From Penium margaritaceum (taxonomy: Eukaryota; Streptophyta; Zygnematophyceae; Desmidiales; Peniaceae), in assembly GCA_023375785.1 (NCBI GenBank), contig SZWC01006671.1:15023-52953 (forward strand): a stretch of 37,931 nucleotides of DNA, given 5' to 3'. The notes below the pieces were generated by a model. The model was given only the letters and a program-made list of their open reading frames with translations, was not told where the DNA came from and did not search any database. The translations under genes and the position numbers were made by a program. Shown here piece by piece: positions 28,273 through 37,686 of this stretch (the first letter of the stretch is position 1; each line of letters begins with the position of its first letter).

Positions 28273-28647
28273 TCACGGACACGTGCCAACCGAACTCACA
28301 GTCTTCTTGAACGAGTCACGGTTCAGTGCCTTGGTCAAGAAGTCAGCCAGCTGCTGTGCTGTCTCAACCCACACGATGCTCATGCTACCGTCATGCAAGA
28401 ACAAATGCACATAGTGATACTCAACGTTTATGTGCTTTATGCGTGTGTGATGCACGCCGTCATTGTCGGTGATGGCTATGGCACTCTCATTGTCAGAATG
28501 CAACGTGATGCATGCGCCAGACTGACGCAACTCGGACGACAGACAACGCAACCACACACTCTCACACGCGCCTGAGCCAAGGGCCACGTACTCAGCCTCA
28601 GTAGTGTTGCGTGCAATGCACCCCTGCTTGCCAGTGCGCCAGGACAC
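28273..28647 (-). pseudogene. Copia-4 RNase H remnant
   Basis: The minus-strand frame reads MSWRTGKQGCIARNTTEAEY (the copia VSW-KQ and TEAEY signature with the catalytic Glu). LHSDNESAIAI (with an Asp), HIKHINVEYHYVHL (usually KHIDI, here Asn in place of Asp), and QQLADFLTKAL follow. It is in the same frame as the RT segment at 28768-29178. Several residues differ from consensus, for example the TRIKHIN variant, but the fold is easily recognised. The N-terminal part of the domain around 28648-28767 holds stops. Confidence 0.9.
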
Positions 28648-28767
28648 AGCTGTAGCGCCAGTCAGAAAGATCCAGCCTATGCGACTCTTGCCGTCCGGAA
28701 TTCCAGCCTAGTCTCTGTCCGTGTAGCCTACCACGACAACAGAGGGCTGGCGGCAGAACATGAGACC

Positions 28768-30103
28768 TCACTGAGGAGTCGAGACGACATAGTACAGTAC
28801 TCGGATCATAACCTCAAAGGGGAGGTGACGCGACTCCTGAGAAAACTGGGCCAGGAGGTTGACGGCGAATGCGATGTCTGGACGTGTCGTCGTCGCCAGG
28901 AACATCAGTGACCCGATGACTCGTAGATACGTGATTACCTCAACTGGCTCTGCCATAATAGCTAGGTCAAGACTCTTCAGCTTCACCAGGCCATCACGTG
29001 ACATGGGTGAAGATGCGCTCGGCACGAGTGGCATGTCCTTGGCAAAGCGGGTGGACAGAGTCTGCACATAGGCAGCTTGGTGGATGTGCAGGACGCACTG
29101 GGAGCGATCATACTCGAGCTCCATGCCCAGGATGACTCGGGCAGATCTGAGATCCTTCATATGGTAGACGTGTAGCAAGTCCTTGACACGCTGGATGGCA
29201 GTTGTGTTTGGCGACGCAATGATGAGATCGTTGACTTAAACCAGAACAGCAGTGAAAGTCTGGCCTTGCGGACTGACAAACAGTACGGGGTCAGCGGTGC
29301 TACGCAGGAGACCGCTGCAAAGGAGCGTGCTACTGATCTCTTGGTTCCAAAACCGAGGTGACTACTTCAGGCCATAGAGGGCCTTCCGTAGCCGCCAGAC
29401 TCTCCGAGTGCCGTCGTGAAAGCCTGGGGGCTACAGCATGTAGAGCTCCTCACCCTCCAGTGAGCCATGGAGAAACGTTGCTCATGTCCATCTGATGCAG
29501 CTCCCACCCATGCTGGGCAACCAGGCTGAAGAGCGCCCGGCTAGTGGAGAACCGGCCAACTGGGGCAAAAATCTGGTTGTAATTGACCCTAGGGATTTAA
29601 GAAAATCCCTTGGCTGTGAGGCGGGCCTTGTACTTGTCTAAGGACCCGTTGGGCTTCCATTTGCGCCGAAAGACCCACTTGGCACTGATTGCCTTCCGAC
29701 CTGGAGGAAGGTCGACGAGGTCGTACACGTGGTACTGACGGATAGCAGCGAGCTCATTGGCATAGGCAGTGTCCCCGTGTATGGCCTCAGGAGAGGCTCG
29801 TACCTTCCACAGGGTAGCTGGGTCCTCCGAGCGTGCTGTGGAGCGGATTGAGAGAGCGTGTGCTTCTCGAGTTCCAGGTGGGATGCACGTGATTGTAGCC
29901 AGGACAGTGTTCCAATGCTCGTGATGAAGCATGACGTAGCCCAGTGCGGAGCCCGGGTGAAGGGCTGCAATGATGGCCGAAGTGGTCAGGCCGAGGGCCT
30001 TGGTGCCAGGGTCCCCCCTCACGACCTTGGGAGTGGATGAGACACATGTCGCCACAGGGGGTCGAGGCGCCAAGAAGCGTGGTGCGACTGTCTGCATGCT
30101 CAC
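28768..30103 (-). pseudogene. Copia-4 reverse transcriptase remnant with destroyed YVDD
   Basis: The N-terminal part (29597-30103) contains YDLVDLPPGRKAISAKWVF and YKARLTAKGFS, the canonical start of copia RT, and ends at a stop. The C-terminal part (28768-29178) has LGMELEYDRSQ and VIGSLMFLATTTRPDIAFAV. The catalytic box near 29227-29238 reads stop-Val-Asn-Asp instead of Tyr-Val-Asp-Asp, so both the Tyr and the first Asp are lost. Segments between 29240 and 29596 are readable in several frames (for example the RLRKALYGLK region near 29370) but broken by stops. It is clearly non-functional. Confidence 0.9.
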
Positions 30104-30203
30104 AGACAGTCTGGGTCAGAGGCTGCCGCCTGGGCCACGTGTGTAGTGTGGTGGGGCAGGAGATGGCACTGAGTTCGACAGGTCAACAGAGGGGGACGGG
30201 CCT

Positions 30204-30835
30204 GCTGGCCCGGAGGTGCCAGCGGGAACGATTGGGGCTGTTGGCCCAGAGGGTTTAGCGGGTGCGACTAGGGCTGTCGGCCTGGAGGGGCCAGAGGACG
30301 CGACTCGGGCTGCCCGTCTAGAGGGGTCGATGGGTGCCACCGGGGTTGTAGGCTCGGAGGGGCCAGCAGACGCGACAAGGGCTGTCGGCCCGGTGGGGCC
30401 ATTGGGTGCGACTGGGGCTGCCGGCCTGGAGGAGCCAATGAGCGCAACCGGGGCTACTGGCTCGGAGGGGCCAGTGGACGTGACTGGGGCTGTCGACTCG
30501 GAGGGGCCAGTGGGCGAGACTAGGGCTGCCGGCGCGGAGGGGCCAGTGGGTGCAACCGGGGCTGCTGGTTTAGAGGGGCCAGCAGATGCGACTGGGGCTG
30601 TCCGCCCGGAGGGGCCAATGGACGCGATTGGGGCTACCGGCCCAGAGGGGCCAGTGGCTGCAACCGGGGCTGCTGGCTCGGACGGGCCAGTGGGCACAAC
30701 CGGAGCTGCTGGCTTGGAGGGGCCAGCGGACGCGACTGGGGCTGTCGGCCCGGAGTGGCCAGTGGGCGCGACTGGGGCTACAGATCCGGAGGGGCCACTG
30801 GGCGCAACCGGGGCTACTGGCTCAGAGGGATTGAG
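30204..30835 (-). repeat. 36-bp minisatellite (about 16-17 units) in the Copia-4 linker
   Basis: Each 36-base unit has the plus-strand core GAGGGGCCAGTGGG-GCGAC-GGGGCT. On the coding minus strand it makes 12-residue Pro-rich units of the type APVASAGPSKPA, placed between integrase and RT where copia polyproteins have a variable linker. It lies in the same frame as integrase and RT. The plus strand reads as collagen-like GPEGPVGATGAA, which is a by-product of the composition. Confidence 0.92.
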
Positions 30836-31141
30836 TGATGTGTCACTCGAAAGCGGCAGGACGAAGGACGGACTCACCACCCCCCCACGTGACGGGAGGG
30901 ACATGGACGAGCCGGAGCGAATGATGTCACGGGGAAACAGGTCCTCAAAGAAGAGGGCATCGTGTGACTCGATGCTACAGTGCCGGGATCGATCCCAGAA
31001 GCGCCAGGCCTTAGACTAATGAGAGACACCAAGGAAGGTGCAGGGACGTTCGCGGGGGGTGAGCTTGACGCCTTGCTGTGGGACGGGCAGCCACACAATG
31101 GCCACACAACCCCAGATGCGAGCCGATCGGAGATCAGCGCG

Positions 31142-31853
31142 CTAATCGCACCAATACTGGTACAGCATGGAATGGTGGAGAAGGGGAGCGTGGGGAATCC
31201 GGTTCCAAACCCATGTCATGTAGGCCATGACTTCAAAGTAGAAACCATCTAAGAGACCAGACTCGACCCGCATGGTACGAACGGCGTCGGCCATGGTACG
31301 GTTCCACCGCTCGGAGTCGCCGTTCTGGGTGGGCGTGTAGGGCGTTGACGTCTCGTGGTGGATACTGCGGGAGATAAGAAAAGTCGTGGTCCCACCCATG
31401 TACTCACCACCGTGACCGGAGCGAAAGCGGCAAAGAGACCGACCACACTCACGCTCTGCAAGGACAAGCCAGTCCTGGATGGTTTGGGCGACGTCGCTCC
31501 TCTGCCAAAGGCAGAGGACCCAGCGGTAGTGAGAGTAGTCGTCGGTGAGGGTGAGGACATAGCGGCCATGCTCTCCAACGGACTCGGTGGGGAGAGGGTC
31601 CATGACATCGGAATGGACCAGGTCGAGGGGGGCCGGATGCACGGGAGGAAGAGAGAGTGTATGTCGACCGGTGCATCTTGCCCTGAGTACAATTCACACA
31701 CTCTGTGGGGCACAGGAGAGGGAAAGTCTCCGGGTCAAGGCCCTTGGCCGGCTGGGTGCGGAGCATATTATCTAGGGTAGCAGAGTGGACATGGCAAAGG
31801 CGGCGGTGCAAGAGGCGGGTGTGCTGAGGAAAGGGCATGCTGGTGACCAACAC
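31142..31853 (-). pseudogene. Copia-4 integrase remnant
   Basis: The N-terminal zinc-binding part, LLHRRLCHVHSATLDNML and CVNCTQGKMH, is in the frame 31449-31853. The core is in another frame (31142-31642). LVHSDVMDPL carries the first Asp (31607-31609). RSGHGGEYMG has Gly (31415-31417) where the second catalytic Asp should be, and His for the following Asn. NGDSERWNRTM keeps the Glu. A stop follows YQYWCD at 31142. The domain would be inactive. Confidence 0.9.
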
Positions 31854-32410
31854 ATGGCCTGTGGCGGCCGACGAGGAGGAGACGGAAGGAGAGGAGGACA
31901 GACGAGGTACATGCTACAGGTTGTCATGTGTGGTTGTGTGCAGCAGACAAGACCGGACGGACGCAACGACATAGTGCCAACACCACGCGAGTACACAACG
32001 TTGATGCTCATGCGGTCAAGGGCAGTAAAAGATGGGAAGCTGAGCTTGAGACCGAGGACGAAGAGGAAATCGGTCAAAAAAACATCACTGGCAGGGTCAC
32101 GAAAACGAACGATGCCGACACCACGGACAGGCGACACCTATCCGGAGCCCGTCTGGACACCGGAGACATCGCCAACGGGACCGATCATACTAAAGGCCTC
32201 GTGGGAGGCCGTCATGTGATACGTGTCCCCGGAGTTGATGATCCAGGTCTCAGCAAGGTCCTGGACTGGAGTTGCCAGATCACTAACGGTCACATGGCAG
32301 CGAGCAAGGGACGCGTACGCGGTGGAAGGGGGCACAAACCGAGACTGCCAATTGTCAAGCCACGCAATGTCATCACGGAAGGGACTAGAGGAGAACACAG
32401 AAGACAACAA
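31772..32410 (-). pseudogene. Copia-4 protease remnant
   Basis: ETWIINSGDTYHMTASHEAF gives the copia WIxDSGAxxHMT site with Asn (32234-32236) in place of the catalytic Asp and GD in place of GA. After a stop at 32138, VGIVRFRDPASDVFLTDFLF and LKLSFPSFTALDRMSINVVY continue the protease fold in the same frame. The protease should cut the polyprotein. With Asn at the active site it would not. Confidence 0.87.
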
Positions 32411-32799
32411 GATAGACGAGGAGTCGGGAAATGACTATTGCTCAGTCTCAGTCATGCAGGGCTGGGCAGGAGAGTAGGAGGTGACACAACTCGCACTTCC
32501 CTGGGCGGGAGGGTGAGGCAGGCCGAGCTGAAGCACAATGAACTGCTCCAACTGATGCTCGCGGGAGGACGGCCTGGGAGTGTAGACCGAGTGCGGAGTG
32601 ACGACACCGGAGCAAGGATAGAAGTAGGGCTGTGTGGGTGAAGGAGACGTAGGCGCCGACGGCTGCGGAAGGTGCTGCTACGGCGCTGGCATCGGCTGGA
32701 CTGGTGGAGCTGTGGGAGCTGTCGGAGTGGTGGAGCTGCTAGACGAGGCCGAGGCGTCAGAGCCGGCGACAGCTACGGTGGTAGAGGCAAGACGACGCT

Positions 32800-33990
32800 C
32801 CCGCTAGCATTGCATGGTGGCGATGATGCGTGCCTTGTCCGTCGATAGAGGGCACGTGTACCACGCGTGCCTGGGCTGGCCACAGTTGTGGTAGACCGAG
32901 CCACCACTGCTGGACCCGGTCAACAGTTGCTGCTGCTGCTACTGACCCTTGCCCTTCTTATTCCAACGCTTCTTCTTCCCCGGTGACGAGGAGCTGGTAG
33001 AGGTAGCTGTGATGAGGGAAGCGACTGCCACGGAGGTGACAACAGTGCAGGCGAGAGACCTAGTGCGCTGGAGTCGAGACTCTAGAGGAGCTTCCTCAAT
33101 CCAGAGGAAGAGCTTACATGCCCAAGGCATGAGGGTACCCTGGGCCGCCATGGTGGAGAGGAAGTCCTGAGAATAGTGCACGAAGACGTCTGCGTACGCG
33201 TCGCAAGCACCACGCTTAATGGTGAGGAGCGCAGCCAGAGGGGGTGGGACAGAGGTGACGAGACGACGAAGGATGTCCTCCGTCCGCTGCTAGTAGGCGG
33301 TGACTGTCTCGGTCTCCCGCATGTGTACGGAGTTGAACTCCTGTAGTAGACGGCTGGTCTCTACCTTTCTGGACAGGCGATGAGGAAGAGTGAGGACGTG
33401 CCACGCGACTATAGGGTCTGGGATGGCTCCAACGGTAAATTTGCCGAGGAAAGGCTCTACGGCCAGGCGTGAAGCCGGAGGGGCAACGAGGACGAGGGCA
33501 CGTACGACGCGACCAGCGTCATACAACTGGTCGGCGTGGGTGGGGTGAGATGGGAGGGTGTAGTATGCCCACAGGCCCTCACCTTGCACCTAGATTTCGG
33601 AAGCTGAGCTCCCAGCTCTGGAATGGCTTGCCGGCCTAAAGCGCCGGGGCTGGTGTCTCAAAGTCCTGCCTGTGGCCGGTACTCACAGTAGGGTCAAGGA
33701 CGGAGGTCACCGTCTGTTCCTTGCACTGAGTCTGCTGCTGTGCCAGGTAATGCATGGCAGCGGACACATCGAGGCTGGCATGCCTAAGAGGAATGAACGG
33801 TGGCAACGCACTGGTGGCAGTCTCGGAGGCCAATGGATGCAGTGCTGCAAGCTGCTGCGTCAAGGCGGCGCGCTGTTGCTGAATGACAGCCAGGGGGTCA
33901 GGGTTGCCGCCAATGATGCCAGAGGGCTGCTGCTGTTGCTGCTGCTACTGCTGTTGCTGCTGCTGCTCCTACTACTGCAGCTGCTACAAG
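32800..33990 (-). pseudogene. gag: Copia-4 gag remnant
   Basis: It begins with a Gln-rich run broken by TAG codons (about 33927-33984). PSGIIGGNPDPLAVIQQQRA and MHYLAQQQTQCKEQ follow. The frame shifts near 33600 to the core: AWHVLTLPHRLSRKVETSRL and LQEFNSVHMRETETVTAY, matching the UBN2-type copia gag, with a stop after VTAY. MPWACKLFLWIEEAPLE and a Lys-rich KKKRWNKKGKG come next. The zinc knuckle (32852-32893) reads YHNCGQPRHAWYTC: the first Cys is Tyr, so one metal ligand is missing. The remaining Ser/Thr/Pro tail to about 32650 has many stops. Confidence 0.85.
33927..33984 (-). repeat. CAG/CAA tract in Copia-4 gag
   Basis: On the plus strand these are mostly CTG triplets with CTA, CTC and TTG interruptions. 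On the minus strand it encodes Gln runs interrupted by TAG. It is shorter than the tract in the F-box gene. Confidence 0.85.
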
Positions 33991-34046
33991 AAAGGGCGGC
34001 TGGGGGTCCCCCCAACAGAGGAGGACCCCTCCCCAGACGGACGGGC

Positions 34047-34112
34047 TCTCTTTGCCCTAAGCAGTTGTGGACACTTGGTGGATCAGAGAACGCCAAGACA
34101 TAATTCTTGACA
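34047..34112 (+). repeat. Fragment of the 3' end of a Copia-1-type LTR
   Basis: CTCTTTGCCCTAAGCAGTTG and GTGGACACTTGGTGGATCAG through CATAATTCTTGACA align with the last ~66 bases of the Copia-1 LTRs (for example 1415-1481). Only the end of the LTR is present, immediately right of the Copia-4 gag region. Confidence 0.8.
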
Positions 34113-34652
34113 AGACCTCGCGATTGGGATGGCAGCATGGAAACAGTCTGACGCCTCTGCCAACGCCGCTGACTTGGAGAGTGGATTCACGAGCACCATC
34201 CGAGTCTTGAAGGTCTCCGTCAACACTGCCATGTTCTCAATCATTGGCTTGGGAGCCACTCGGCACATGACCTGTTGCCGGGAGTAGTTTGTTTGGGTGG
34301 CAGTCATGTGCAGAGGGTTGTGGCTGAGGGTGAGATTGTCTGTTCAGGGGAAGCACGTGGAACTTTATGCGAATGGGTGCTCCATGGTGCAGGGCTGGCA
34401 GCTAACCTCCTTCCTGTTTCCTGTCTCATCTCGTAAGGCCTGCAGGTCCACTTTGAAAATGGTGGCTACACCATCTCAGCAGGTGCAGGCCAGGTGCTTG
34501 CAAAGGCAGACAAGGACGATGGCCTCTACCTTATTTTTGTGGCATTGAAGAATGGAGCAACCTTAGTAGCAGCTGTGAGAGTGGAATACAACAACATCAG
34601 CCTGTGGTATCGCTGGCTTGGACACCTCAGCCTCGGCGCAATCATCTCCATG
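34113..34652 (+). pseudogene. Copia-5 fragment: protease to GAG-pre-integrase
   Basis: IIGLGATRHMTCC at 34240-34278 is the copia IIDSGATxHMT protease site with Asp replaced by Gly (34246-34248) and Ser by Leu. KHVELYANGCSM and VHFENGGYTISAGAGQVLAK follow, in shifted frames. Then KDDGLYLIFVAL and SLWYRWLGHLSLGAIISM match the GAG-pre-integrase LWHxRLGHLS signature. The sequence breaks at 34652. The next codons of the same protein, MQVKDLKN, reappear at 35710. It is on the plus strand and from a different copia lineage than Copia-1. Confidence 0.82.
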
Positions 34653-35707
34653 TAGTATATGGTGCGTGTCAGAATATTGGTCAAGACCCACACAGCTCAA
34701 CCGGGTTGTCACCTCTCCTCTGGCTTCCCTCCTTGTGCAGCCGAAGACCATTAACTGGAAATACCAGCCCAGACCCGGATCACCCCTTGCAACCTGCCTT
34801 CCAAACGGCTCAGATGGCAAGACCAAGTACACTCCTCGAGTCTGACCATTCGACCATCAGAGTCCACCACGACTGCTGCCAACGGACCACCCACGCAACC
34901 TAATGACTGGCAAGTTCCACCGATAGAAGATGTGCATCTTGGTCCGCTCAACATGGCTACAAAGAAGGCTCGGCAGAAGAAGCACATCCTCTGAGAAGCA
35001 CGAGAGGACTACCGAGAGCCCAAGAACGTGCAAAGTCGCACCGCACCTCCGCACCATTCAGACATAGCAGCAGCAGCAGGAACATTGTGGCGGATGCGGA
35101 TACACATCTTGCACCGCCCATCCTAATGGATGTAGGCATCTTTGCCCTAGCTCTAGGACTATCTAGTACTAATAGTAGTAGAATTCATGTAATCTACAGC
35201 CTCAGTTAATTCCTCAGTTTTTGTCTCTGATCAATCCTCATCTTATTTCTTTCCTCTTCAGGTATCACTTCACTCACTTATCGCTTCCGCAAAGTTCCTC
35301 GGGCCCTCGGCCCCTCGCTCCCACTCAGGCCTCTGGCCCTCATTCAGCTTTTGCCTCAGTGTCTTTAATCAGTGTGCCTATTCCGAGAAATTCTCACCGG
35401 GTCCCAGATCTTTTATGTCCCACCCTTCAGTGTGCTCGCAACAGAGCGGCGTGGCCTTTTGCCCGTGCTTTGGTACTTCCAGCCCTAACTGGGCTCTCAT
35501 CCGCACCTGAAGTGTTGTGCTCCCTCGCTAATCATCAACACTTTGTCAATTCCGCTCCTTGCACACTTATCCCTTTTCCACATCAAATGCTGACCCTCTG
35601 ACACCATCCTTCCGTTAGCACTGTGCACCATCATCGCAGCTTCCGCATTATCTGTCCGTCCACATCTCTACATTCTCCGCTGCTCCCATTTTTCCAGACA
35701 GTGTGCG
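34653..35707. mobile_element. 1.05-kb insertion splitting Copia-5
   Basis: Flanked by CCATG (34648-34652) and ACATG (35708-35712), which may be a mutated target duplication. Removing it brings ISM and QVKDLKN together in frame. The termini (TAGTATATGG and CAGTGTGCG) are not TG...CA. The right half (about 35140-35700) is pyrimidine-rich and resembles the reverse complement of 36110-36577, so it may contain an LTR. Plus-strand fragments such as DADTHLAPPILMDV near 35095 have no recognised domain. I cannot assign a family. Confidence 0.6.
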
Positions 35708-36105
35708 ACATGCAAGTGAAGGACCTGAAGAACTCCGGTGCATCAGCCTGCGAGAGCTACATCAAAAGGAAGCAAGCCCGCTCTCCAATCACTAGGGAGG
35801 GAAAGGCGGCAGCTGAGCTTCTCTGTCTTGTGCACTTGGACGTGTGCGGTCCCATGACATCATGGTCCTGTCAGGATTTTGCTGTAAGCTGTAGAGACAG
35901 GAGAACAGCTGGAATGAAGATTAGGCATAAGGCAGAAGCAACGGAGAAGCTGCTGATCACTGATTTCAGGCTGATGTCAGTGGACCGATGCGACGCTACT
36001 AACGGAGTAGATGTTGATGCTAAGTACACAAGGATTTGGGATGAGGGAGAGATAACCATGGTAGTGAGAATGACTCAGAGGAGGAGTGGCTGTGGCTATG
36101 ACTGA
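35708..36105 (+). pseudogene. Copia-5 fragment: start of integrase, joined to unknown sequence
   Basis: MQVKDLKNSGASACESYIKR and KQARSPITREGKAAAELL are the copia integrase N-terminal region (C-x2-C-type finger with its first Cys kept and the second changed to Tyr). LVHLDVCGPMTS is the start of the catalytic core, with the family's HSD changed to HLD. After about 35872 the similarity ends. The frame continues as FAVSCRDRRTAGMKI to a stop at 36103-36105 without any motif I know. Confidence 0.75.
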
Positions 36106-36577
36106 GATGCCGAGCCGAGGTGCGGGCGGATGGCCTCAGCGCTGAGGTGGATGCAGGAAGCAGATGACAGAATGCAGACTTCGGTATGAAAGGAGGACAA
36201 TAAAGGTGAGTCACGCCCAAGTAGCTTGCATGGATGAAGGATTATCTCGATAGACTGGATATGTGAACAGAGGGCTGGTGGGCCTGAGCGGGAGTGAAGG
36301 GGCCGAATGGCCCGAGTGAGAGGAAGCAGCAAAGAGGAAACAATGAGCTGATGGAAGTGATTGATTGATCGATGAGCAGAGGCCGTGACGGACAAGAGAT
36401 ATGCATGAGGTTGGAGTGGAAGCGAACAACCGAGGAAATAAGCGATGGGAAAATGATGATTGATAGAGACTGATAGATTGGCAATGAGGCAAAGAGTCAC
36501 ACAGTTCCTAGTCCTAAAGTACTAGATCCTAGGTTCTCAGTAGTCCCAATGCCACGGGCTATCGATTAGATGCGGGA
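36106..36577 (-). repeat. LTR-like sequence in inverted orientation
   Basis: The reverse complement starts TGTCCCGCATCTAATC and contains GAACCTAGGATCTAGTACTT and CTCGGGCCATTCGGCCCC, followed by TTCACTCCCGCTCAGGCCC. These correspond to CTAGGACTATCTAGTACT and CTCGGGCCCTCGGCCCCTCG, then CTCCCACTCAGGCC, in 35150-35340. The two may be solo LTRs of one family facing opposite ways. Boundaries are uncertain. Confidence 0.5.
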
Positions 36578-37686
36578 CAGCCATTTCCATTTTTTTTTAC
36601 TTTCTACGTGCATTTGGACTTTCAATCCCATTGGTACAATAGATACAGGTCAATCCACCACCATTCAAAAACAGTCAAAGTGGGATGGACGAGGGAGACA
36701 ATTGTTACCTGTCCTCTCTTCCGTTGGTCAAAACCGATGACGTCCTCGAGTGGCAATCGAGGCCATTTGAAAAAGACATTGATATCGTCTATTGATTATG
36801 TTTTTGTGACCGGAGTTGATTGACATAATGATACATATATGCTTATAGGAATGGTATCCAAATCTGGTGCTTATCTTCTTTCATTGTCACTTGCAACAAT
36901 GGTCGCACGATGTGCATGTACACAAGTGTACACGAAACTCGCTCGTCCCTTACTTCGCAATGGACACTGCCACATACAGTCACCCAATACATTTTCAGGC
37001 TGACACCCCCCCCCCCCCCCGGATTGCATGGAATGTATTGTGGTTGTGTATTGAGCGAGTGTACAGACGGCTGTACACAACTTCGAGAAAACAAGTACAC
37101 ATGTGAATCCATCAAAGCAAGAGTCTTGGAAACAACCATCACACACCAGTCTTCCGCGTGTCCACAATAAGATAAGCTCGCACGAATGCCTCTTCGGGGT
37201 ACGTACCGAGCCTAAATTCCACTTACATGCTACATTCGCATAAAACAGGAATCCTACATAACGTTGCCTAATACAACTAGAGAAATAGCCAAACAGAGGA
37301 TAGTGATCCTAAAATACGTCAACTAAGAGGACCGGAAATCCGTTTGTACACAAGGGGAATACTTTCAGGATCTTACATGGTTAAATTTTGTTTAATCTGG
37401 AATTTAAGTTACCTTGGGATTTATAAACATAAATTTTAATACTAGAAGGTAACTTTCATACAGCGTTTACAAGATATAGCATTATGGCATAAAAAATAAA
37501 AACAATGCCTATACATTTCTTTTAATTAATTTCAATCCATTTGAAACCTAAGTAAACTATTCCAAAAATTAGTATTTTTTGTTAATGATTGCATAACTCA
37601 AAGATCCAACTCTCAAACATGTTGAGCACATGTAGAAATGTGATGTATATTTTTCTTGCACTCATATTTTGGACTCACACCAAGAA
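36578..37686. other. AT-rich non-coding sequence with a C15 run
   Basis: There is no recognisable gene on either strand. A run of 15 C lies at 37006-37020 and a T-rich run near 36590. The last 450 bases are strongly AT-rich and share the short word GGTAACTTTCATAC with the AT-rich region near 12740, which may be chance. Confidence 0.6.

Larger units (their letters stand above)
27740..34046 (-). mobile_element. Copia-4: decayed Ty1/copia element on the minus strand
   Basis: From right to left: gag with a polyQ N-terminus and broken zinc knuckle, protease, integrase, a Pro-rich minisatellite linker, RT, RNase H, a polypurine tract and a presumed 3' LTR. The order is that of Ty1/copia. The left boundary is approximate because no second LTR is available for comparison. 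The right end is cut by a Copia-1-like LTR tail at 34047, so the 5' LTR is missing. Frames change near 33590, 31850 and 31640, and somewhere between 29600 and 29240. Protease, integrase and RT have all lost catalytic residues. Confidence 0.85.

Noticed and set aside
30216..31019. Plus-strand collagen-like protein (Gly-X-Y repeats)
   Set aside because: The region is the linker of a minus-strand Copia polyprotein, in frame with its integrase and RT. The plus-strand reading is a composition effect.
12738..37460. Shared word GGTAACTTTCATAC at about 12739 and 37447
   Set aside because: It is a single 14-base match in AT-rich DNA without flanking similarity, too weak to call a repeat.
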